This document shows positions 1-5,267 of a stretch of 64,000 nucleotides of DNA, piece after piece. The notes beneath the pieces are model-generated. The model worked only from the letters and a program-made list of their open reading frames with translations. It was not told the origin of the DNA and made no database searches. Source of the stretch: a virus. Location of the stretch: positions 205,741 to 269,740 of the IMG/VR virus record IMGVR_UViG_3300042465_005589, one strand, 5' to 3'. Each line of letters opens with the position of its first letter. The stretch's first letter is position 1. The position numbers were made by a program, and so were the translations under genes.

Positions 1-756
1 TTTTTCATACTCATATGAAATTATTGACTTGATAACATTTTCACTAATATTATGTCTTTCACTAATATTTTTGATTGCTTTCTTAACTGTTTCATTCTCA
101 TATATTTTAAGAGCCTTAATATCACCTTGATTACAATATGGAAATTTTTTACATTTTTTCTTAACCTGAACAAATTTACCACCGGGTATTTGTGGTTTAG
201 ATTTACCTCTCCAATCTTTTTTACTTGTTGATTTTGCCCAAGCCGCTGTTGTCGAATATTGTCCCGATGAACCTGACCCTGTCGCCTCTGTAGCCTCAAC
301 TTTTTTAATCTCATCACCTGACTCTTCAACATTTTCTTTTACACAATTAGGAACCATTTTACCATTTTTCTTTTTCATACCCTTTTGCTCATAATTGTTC
401 CAACAATCTTCTTCCATTTCTTTTTTGGTTGTTGAAAATAATGGACCAACAAACCCTCCAGCAGAACTAGCCCCCTGTTCTTTAGTTTCTTCTTTCTCAC
501 CCATTATAGGTAGTGACGATGTCAATTTACCAATAGGTTTTTTAAGTTTAACATTACTAACTATTTTATCCTTCATACCTTTTTTAATTGATTTTTTTAC
601 TATATCAGTTTTTTTATGTTTTTCTTCACCCAATGATTTTTTAAAATCATTAACTGCCATCATACCTTCAACACCCTGACTAAAAACACCTACATTACTC
701 ATTTCATCCTCTATTTTGTTTTCTAAATCTGAAGACATATTTTCTTTAATTTTCAT
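1..756 (-). CDS. Lysine-rich virion-associated protein, 3' end beyond window
   Basis: The reading frame starts at an ATG at 756 (MKIKENMSSDLENK) and stays open to the left edge, so the C-terminus is missing. It has no recognised domain. Visible features are a Lys/Glu-rich N-terminus, a GASSAGGFVGPL segment, a stretch KGMKKKNGKMVPNC around residues 140-155, and a Cys-containing basic stretch (KKKCKKFPYCNQGD) further on. Similar KGMKKK-x-VPNC segments occur, as I recall, in structural proteins of T4-like phages, but I cannot assign a role. It lies 7 bases downstream of the spanin-like gene and is probably co-transcribed with it. A virion or scaffold protein is the best guess, not an established call. 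Confidence 0.7.
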   Translation of the reverse strand, partial: MKIKENMSSDLENKIEDEMSNVGVFSQGVEGMMAVNDFKKSLGEEKHKKTDIVKKSIKKGMKDKIVSNVKLKKPIGKLTSSLPIMGEKEETKEQGASSAGGFVGPLFSTTKKEMEEDCWNNYEQKGMKKKNGKMVPNCVKENVEESGDEIKKVEATEATGSGSSGQYSTTAAWAKSTSKKDWRGKSKPQIPGGKFVQVKKKCKKFPYCNQGDIKALKIYENETVKKAIKNISERHNISENVIKSIISYEYEK

Positions 757-763
757 AATTAAA

Positions 764-1168
764 TTATTTTAATAATAAAAGATAGGTTGAAGTTATGATT
801 CCAACGTAAGTACCAACTTTCCAAAAAAAATTTTTTGTTCTTTGTTCTTTAAGTTCCTTACGTAAATTGTTAGATAACTCATCTGAGGTTTTTAATTGTT
901 CATCTTTTTTACCCATCATAAAATTATTATTTTTATCTTTATCTTCAAGCGATAAGATATGACCATCTTTTTCTTTTTCTCTTTCTTCAGTTTTAATTAA
1001 TTTTTCCTGAGTTAATTTTAACTCAAGTATACAACCATCACCTTTAATAATATCTTTTATAGCCAATTTTGCAATTGGTGTACTAATTCGTACTTTTGTT
1101 GTATCTGTCTGTGAAAAACTGCTCAAGCTCGTTAGCAGTAAGAGTGTCAACACTATTAACTTTTTCAT
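764..1168 (-). CDS. Exported coiled-coil protein with C-terminal membrane segment, spanin-like
   Basis: This 134-residue protein starts with a clear signal peptide (MKKLIVLTLLLLTSLSSFSQ, likely cut after the Gln or before it). A charged heptad-rich middle follows (about residues 45-110), then one hydrophobic segment at the very C-terminus (about 115-133). Its first 86 bases overlap the end of the upstream membrane-anchored coiled-coil gene in another frame, as Rz/Rz1 spanin genes do. It has no lipobox cysteine, so it is not a classical Rz1 lipoprotein; the signal-plus-C-terminal-TM layout is closer to a unimolecular spanin. Proteins of this design are common in Bacteroidota phages. Its place next to an amidase supports a lysis role; function is inferred. 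Confidence 0.75.
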   Translation of the reverse strand: MKKLIVLTLLLLTSLSSFSQTDTTKVRISTPIAKLAIKDIIKGDGCILELKLTQEKLIKTEEREKEKDGHILSLEDKDKNNNFMMGKKDEQLKTSDELSNNLRKELKEQRTKNFFWKVGTYVGIITSTYLLLLK

Positions 1169-1442
1169 TTGTTTGTTTTTTAATTATGGTTATATTATTA
1201 TCTATGTGATTAATATCTTTAGTTATACTAATAACATTTTGTTTAATAGAATCAATTTTAATATCAATAGTTTTATTAACTTTTTTTGACGAATCAATTT
1301 CTGTTTGAAGAGATTCTATTTTTTCTTTATAAGATTTAACATCAGTTTTAACATTATTGGTGGTAAAGATATTCCATCCCGCTAATACAATCACTATTAT
1401 TAATAATATATTTTGAGTATTATTACCTACAACATCTTTCAT
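1083..1442 (-). CDS. Membrane-anchored coiled-coil protein, Rz-like (i-spanin candidate)
   Basis: The 119-residue product has one N-terminal transmembrane helix (about residues 11-29, ILLIIVIVLAGWNIF) followed by a long Lys/Asp/Ile heptad region (about 30-105). That is the architecture of an Rz-type inner-membrane spanin, which links inner and outer membranes at the last step of lysis. Its 3' end overlaps the next gene by 86 bases in another frame, and its ATG overlaps the previous stop by one base (TAATG), so the three genes are probably translationally coupled. A structural coiled-coil protein is the alternative. Confidence 0.75.
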   Translation of the reverse strand: MKDVVGNNTQNILLIIVIVLAGWNIFTTNNVKTDVKSYKEKIESLQTEIDSSKKVNKTIDIKIDSIKQNVISITKDINHIDNNITIIKKQTNEKVNSVDTLTANELEQFFTDRYNKSTN

Positions 1443-2044
1443 TATTCAGGGGTATTACTTGTTTGTTTTCTTGATGCTAAAACTTTAGACCATTTTGATT
1501 TAAATTTTTCATAAAAAACTTTTAATTTATTAATCATTTCTAAAAACTCATCATCAGTTTTCAACATTTCTCCATTAATGTATACACCATTTTCCTCTCC
1601 AATAGTAAAAAAGAAATCTAAATCAAAATCAATTATTCTACCAGACCATTCAACATTGTTTGGATATAAATTTAATTTATTAAAATCTACTAAATCCGAA
1701 ACTTCTTCCACAAACTCATTCATTGTTTCTTGGAAAGCAATTTTCTCATCAGTGGTCAAATCTAAATCACTGTTCTCTTTACCATGTAAAACAATAATAC
1801 CACCAACAACTCTATATCCTTGAGATTTATCCTCAGGTGTGTTAGTATCGTCTTCGATTTTATCTTCAACGTCTTTAGCAATGTTTGTTTTTTTAATAAT
1901 ATTATCGTCTGTTAAATCAACTTGTTCATTGATAATACCATGTTTTTCTCTAATACGATTGATATCTTCATTAATCGTACTATTTGACAACATCTTTCTA
2001 GACGCCTCCATTAATCTTTTTATTTCATCATGTGAATTGCTCAT
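1442..2044 (-). CDS. Acidic hypothetical protein
   Basis: The 200-residue product has no family I recognise. The N-terminal third (residues 1-75) is charged and looks disordered, starting with a short helical stretch (DEIKRLMEASRKMLS). Residues 78-185 look folded, with alternating hydrophobic strands and an Asp-rich IIDFDLDFFFTIGEENG segment, and the C-terminus is basic. The ATG lies inside the end of the endolysin gene (17-base overlap), and the stop overlaps the next ATG. The position inside the lysis block suggests late expression; no function is assigned. Confidence 0.7.
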   Translation of the reverse strand: MSNSHDEIKRLMEASRKMLSNSTINEDINRIREKHGIINEQVDLTDDNIIKKTNIAKDVEDKIEDDTNTPEDKSQGYRVVGGIIVLHGKENSDLDLTTDEKIAFQETMNEFVEEVSDLVDFNKLNLYPNNVEWSGRIIDFDLDFFFTIGEENGVYINGEMLKTDDEFLEMINKLKVFYEKFKSKWSKVLASRKQTSNTPE

Positions 2045-2627
2045 ATTCTATTTTTTTTAAAAATTCTTCAAAATTAAATGCCGGACTAACATCAGTATAA
2101 TCAGTATCAAAATTACTTTTACTAACTATTCCGTCATATTTTTCAATACCATTTATTTTTGTGTTGTGTCCAATTATTTGGGATTTAATATTCATTTCTT
2201 TTAATAATTTACTACATAATATTGAAGTTTTTTCAACTTGAACTGTAGTATATGGTTGCCAAAAATAATAGTCTCTCCATTTTTTTTCATACACATCACC
2301 TTTATAAATATCACCAATCCAGTTAACGTAATGATTAGTTAGTGGTTCTTTTTCTAACCACCCTAAATTTTCCAAGCAAACAATTATAGAATTTCTATTT
2401 ATGTTTGGCGATATAAAATAATTTGAATGTTCATTATTACCTAATAATTGGAGTATTCTACCATCTCGAGTAATGATATAATTAGGTATTCTTTTAAATT
2501 TTCCATTAAATCTAAGTTTTAATGATTGTAAATAATCCCCAACATTTCTTGAGGAATGTGTGAGGATTATTTGATTTTTTTTCTTTTGTTTTCCACTTGG
2601 TTTAAAACCATTAATTATGTCTATCAT
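2028..2627 (-). CDS. N-acetylmuramoyl-L-alanine amidase, endolysin
   Basis: The 199-residue protein fits the Amidase_2 (PGRP/AmpD-like) fold, which cuts the bond between MurNAc and L-Ala in peptidoglycan. Zinc ligands can be proposed at His24 (ILTHSS), His154 (IIGHNT) and Asp179 (YTDVSPAF, matching the family's K-x-DPGPxF region). There is no signal peptide, so release would need a holin or membrane disruption. The adjacent multi-pass membrane protein and the spanin-like pair form a plausible lysis cassette with it. The start is the first ATG, 18 bases after the upstream stop. The main doubt is the weak conservation around the third ligand. Confidence 0.8.
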   Translation of the reverse strand: MIDIINGFKPSGKQKKKNQIILTHSSRNVGDYLQSLKLRFNGKFKRIPNYIITRDGRILQLLGNNEHSNYFISPNINRNSIIVCLENLGWLEKEPLTNHYVNWIGDIYKGDVYEKKWRDYYFWQPYTTVQVEKTSILCSKLLKEMNIKSQIIGHNTKINGIEKYDGIVSKSNFDTDYTDVSPAFNFEEFLKKIEYEQFT

Positions 2628-2645
2628 AACCTAACACTTTAAGTT

Positions 2646-3473
2646 TTATTTTATATAACTTAATCTATTTGGACGTGGTGGTTCGTGTATATCCATTCCC
2701 GGACTAACAAAATAGTCATTCTTTTCCGGTTCAATCATTTCAGGTAAATCAGAAATTTTTGTAGACTCAACAGATTGGGATTGATATACCGGCACTTCAA
2801 TTATTTTTTCAACAATTTTTTCAACTTCAACCGGTACTTCAATTATTTTTTCAACAATTTTTTCAACTTCAACTATTTTTTCAACAATTTTTTCAACTTC
2901 AACAATTACTTCTTCAATTACCGGAACCTCAACAATTATTTCTTTGATAACTTCTTTTTCCACAATTATTTCTTTAACAACCTCTTTAACCTCACCAGTA
3001 CTTGATTTTCCATCATCATACTTAGTAAAAAAGTGTAGAGATGTTAGTGAGATAACCGGAAGTAATCCACCCTCTAAGAATGCTAACCACCTTTTCATTG
3101 ATATAACGTCATTTGGTTTTGAACCTAACATTTCCCACACTGGTCCGGTTAGTTCCATCCACGATTTGAATAATTCCCCATTAGCATCAATTTGTTTATA
3201 TGAATAGAAAATATTACCAATCATTTGGATGAAGGTAATTATCCCAAACATAAACCAAACCCCACCTTTGATTTTGTTGGTTGCAGCAACTAATGCCGTC
3301 ATAGCGCCTATCTCAATGGCTATAGATAAATAGATAGCCCAACTAATCGGATTAGCCAAGTTATACCAAGATACAACGTGGGATATCGATATTCCAGCAA
3401 CCAATATAATTGGTACTAAAAACATTGCTCTATTTGGATGTTCCTTAATGGATGCCCATAATGTCTTAATCAT
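2646..3473 (-). CDS. Multi-pass membrane protein with VEKIVE/VPVE repeat tail
   Basis: The N-terminal half (275 residues in total) has about four hydrophobic segments (near residues 15-35, 42-62, 72-92 and 132-148). From about residue 155 to 232 there is a low-complexity charged tail made of repeated VEKIVEK, IIVEVPV and VEVEKIVE units, probably a long helix or coiled coil. A short acidic, proline-containing C-terminus follows. Its position beside the endolysin makes a holin or lysis-timing role possible, but it is long for a holin and the tail has no clear precedent there. The ATG overlaps the end of the upstream small membrane gene by 8 bases. Confidence 0.75.
   Translation of the reverse strand: MIKTLWASIKEHPNRAMFLVPIILVAGISISHVVSWYNLANPISWAIYLSIAIEIGAMTALVAATNKIKGGVWFMFGIITFIQMIGNIFYSYKQIDANGELFKSWMELTGPVWEMLGSKPNDVISMKRWLAFLEGGLLPVISLTSLHFFTKYDDGKSSTGEVKEVVKEIIVEKEVIKEIIVEVPVIEEVIVEVEKIVEKIVEVEKIVEKIIEVPVEVEKIVEKIIEVPVYQSQSVESTKISDLPEMIEPEKNDYFVSPGMDIHEPPRPNRLSYIK
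2785..3000 (-). repeat. Degenerate short tandem repeats coding VEKIVE/VPVE units
   Basis: On the plus strand the block reads as repeated cttcaattattttttcaac-like units of about 18-36 bases, with several near-identical copies between 2790 and 2910. They code for the charged tail of the membrane protein. Such arrays can expand or contract by slippage or recombination without breaking the frame, because the units are multiples of three. Confidence 0.75.
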
Positions 3474-3738
3474 TTGATATTTTACTTATTTCTTGGTCAA
3501 TTTGAGTTTGTCTTGTTACATCTAATATTTTTCTATCAGATGCTTGAATAGCTCTTTTCTCAGATTTAAGACCTTCAATCTTTATTTCTCTACGAAGTTT
3601 TACAGATAATGAATCAACACTATCGTTAACGTCTTGGACTTTAGAATTTGTACTACAAGTTTTGAAGAATGTTATTACCACTAGGAAAAACATTATTCTA
3701 ATACCCCAAGTATCAATAAAATTTAAAATTGGTTTCAT
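3466..3738 (-). CDS. Small membrane-anchored coiled-coil protein
   Basis: The 90-residue product has an N-terminal transmembrane helix (about residues 10-27, WGIRIMFFLVVITFF) and then a charged helical region to the end. The short TM-plus-helix layout recalls i-spanins and small phage membrane proteins. It is the first gene after the sigma-factor terminator, and its stop overlaps the next start by 8 bases, so it probably opens the lysis/membrane transcription unit. No family is recognised. Confidence 0.7.
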   Translation of the reverse strand: MKPILNFIDTWGIRIMFFLVVITFFKTCSTNSKVQDVNDSVDSLSVKLRREIKIEGLKSEKRAIQASDRKILDVTRQTQIDQEISKISND

Positions 3739-3767
3739 AATTTTTGTTTTAGTTTTATCATAAAGGT

Positions 3768-3799
3768 AAAAAACCTTCTATTATAATAAATAGAAGGTT
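3768..3799 (-). terminator. Intrinsic terminator after the sigma-factor gene
   Basis: A 9-bp perfect stem (3772-3780 with 3791-3799) with a 10-base loop lies 10 bases beyond the sigma-factor stop codon. On the minus strand it runs into a T-tract (plus-strand A run 3768-3773). Confidence 0.8.
3785..3792 (-). promoter_or_regulatory. TATTTATT late-type box inside the terminator loop
   Basis: The loop of the terminator reads TATTTATT on the minus strand, one base away from the TATTTATA box seen before other late genes. It lies 46 bases before the small membrane gene. It could start lysis-gene transcription where the upstream transcript ends, or be chance in AT-rich DNA. Confidence 0.3.
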
Positions 3800-3808
3800 C
3801 TGAAATTT

Positions 3809-4609
3809 TTACATATATTCATATAACACTGAACTATCATTCCTTAATTTTCGTAAGGCTTTCTCTTTAATTTGTCTAACTCGTTCCTTAGTTAGATTAA
3901 AATCACCTCCAATATCTTCAAGAGTTCTTGGTGTTCCTGTTAAACCAAAATAATCCTCAACAATTACTTTTTCACGGTCATCTAAAACATTTAATAATGT
4001 AATTAGTTTAGCCTTTAATTGGTCCTTACTGTTGAAAGCCTCATCAGGCATATCAGCACCCTCATTTTTAATTATATCAATAAGGGTATCACCATCTTCA
4101 TTGATGTTCATATCTAAATCAATCATTGATGGGAGATTTTGAAACTTATCTTCTAATTTACCACCATTAGACTCAATTTCTTTTTTTGCTCTATGTAAAT
4201 CTTGAACTACATTAACAGGTAGTCTGATTGTACGAGCATTGTCATTTAATGATTGAAGAATTGATTGTTTAACCCACCACACCGCATAAGATATAAATCT
4301 AAGATTCTTTGACCAATCAAAATTATTAATTGCTTTCATCAAACCTAAATTTCCTTCAGCGATTAAATCAGGAAAATCTAACCCTTGATTTTGATACTGT
4401 TTTGCCACAGTAATAACAAATCTTAAATTACCTTCAAGTAATTCTTTATTAATCGCTTTGGTTTCATTTTCTGTAAGTGTCCCTGAAGATATCATTTTAG
4501 ATAATTCACGTTCCCTCTCAGGGGTCATTACTTTAATCTTACGTATATCTTTTAGATATAATTGAATCTCTTCTTGATTAATCGGAATACCCGAGTTTTT
4601 CTCTTTCAT
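3809..4609 (-). CDS. RNA polymerase sigma-70 family factor, RpoD-like
   Basis: The 266-residue protein resembles the short primary sigma factors of Bacteroidota (usually about 285-290 residues, no region 1.1). It has region 1.2 at about 14-45 (LYLKDIRKIKVMTPERE), region 2 at about 58-127 (NLRFVITVAKQYQNQGLDF, then DLIAEGNLGLMKAINNF and the FISYAVWWVKQSI recognition helix area), a shortened region 3 at about 128-185, and region 4 at about 197-257 with the helix-turn-helix TLEDIGGDFNLTKERVRQIK. It should redirect host RNA polymerase to phage promoters, the role gp55 plays in T4. An early-type promoter lies upstream of its partner gene and a terminator follows it. A group-2 stress-type sigma captured from a host is the alternative origin. 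Confidence 0.93.
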   Translation of the reverse strand: MKEKNSGIPINQEEIQLYLKDIRKIKVMTPERERELSKMISSGTLTENETKAINKELLEGNLRFVITVAKQYQNQGLDFPDLIAEGNLGLMKAINNFDWSKNLRFISYAVWWVKQSILQSLNDNARTIRLPVNVVQDLHRAKKEIESNGGKLEDKFQNLPSMIDLDMNINEDGDTLIDIIKNEGADMPDEAFNSKDQLKAKLITLLNVLDDREKVIVEDYFGLTGTPRTLEDIGGDFNLTKERVRQIKEKALRKLRNDSSVLYEYM

Positions 4610-4610
4610 A

Positions 4611-5186
4611 TTAATTTGCGTATTTGTTTAATTGTATTAATTCTTTTTCTGTTAGCGAATTTAAACCTTTTTCTTTAATCTTTTCTAATAAATAATCTAA
4701 AGATGGACTACGTTGTTTATTTTTAATTTCGTCAATGTCAGACCACTCATCTTCATCATAGTCAAAGTCAAAGTCTTCAATGTTTAACATAAAACTTTCT
4801 TTGATTTGGTCTTGTATCATTTTTCGTACCTCAAATTCACTTTTATCTGAAAGTTTTGAATTATCTGACATAAAGTCACTAATACCATCGTTAAAAAGGT
4901 GTTCTGATATTTTTTTAGGTAGACCATATGACAAATTGTCAGATGTGTAAGGTAATAATACGTACATAATATCACCAACACCTAAAATCATATCAACATA
5001 GTCTTTCACGTCCTGATAGGAATCCAATGTTGAGATTGTGAACACAGATGATTCTGGTCCAAAATAAAAATTAAGATTTGGTGTGTCTGAAATAACACAT
5101 AATTCTTCTGCGATTTGTTCTGTAAATTCTTTTGGGTTGTCATTCTTAGCGAAGACAAATAAAATGTATTTGGTTAAACCATCCAT
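4611..5186 (-). CDS. Acidic hypothetical protein co-expressed with sigma factor
   Basis: The 191-residue product starts with a predicted alpha/beta N-terminal part (residues 1-95, KYILFVFAKNDNPKEFTEQIAEE). A strongly acidic stretch follows (about 135-155, DFDFDYDEDEWSDIDE), then a C-terminal helical segment PSLDYLLEKIKEKGLNSLTEKE that recalls short C-terminal helical motifs of other bacterial proteins. No function is recognised. It is the first gene after the promoter at 5218-5248 and ends one base before the sigma ATG, so the two products are made together; a sigma-modulating role is possible but only inferred from position. Confidence 0.7.
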   Translation of the reverse strand: MDGLTKYILFVFAKNDNPKEFTEQIAEELCVISDTPNLNFYFGPESSVFTISTLDSYQDVKDYVDMILGVGDIMYVLLPYTSDNLSYGLPKKISEHLFNDGISDFMSDNSKLSDKSEFEVRKMIQDQIKESFMLNIEDFDFDYDEDEWSDIDEIKNKQRSPSLDYLLEKIKEKGLNSLTEKELIQLNKYAN

Positions 5187-5217
5187 ACGTTATACGTTTA
5201 AGTTATATATTATGTTA

Positions 5218-5248
5218 CAAAGATACGATAAAAATTATGTTTCCCAAA
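5218..5248 (-). promoter_or_regulatory. Bacteroidota-type promoter for the sigma-factor operon
   Basis: On the minus strand there is TTTG (5245-5248), a spacer, then TATCTTTG (5218-5225), an exact match to the Bacteroidota -7 consensus TAnnTTTG. Counting from the TTG at 5245-5247 the spacer is 19 bases. The start codon is 31 bases after the -7 box, leaving a leader of roughly 25-28 bases. The -33 element sits in the stem of the gp46 terminator. Confidence 0.75.
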
Positions 5249-5267
5249 CTTTTATTGGGAAACATAA
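5235..5267 (-). terminator. Intrinsic terminator overlapping the end of the gp46-like gene
   Basis: A perfect 11-bp stem (5235-5245 with 5257-5267) encloses an 11-base loop that contains the gp46-like stop codon (5252-5254). On the minus strand TTTTTAT follows the stem. It should end the long DNA-metabolism transcript, and it shares bases with the next promoter. Confidence 0.85.

Noticed and set aside
21-332. 103-residue minus frame at the left end
   Set aside because: It is out of frame with the longer open frame 1-756, which has better coding character and a clean ATG.
2775-3005. Plus-strand frame rich in Asn/Phe/Tyr opposite the membrane protein
   Set aside because: It is the mirror of the VEK repeat DNA; the low-complexity composition is a by-product.
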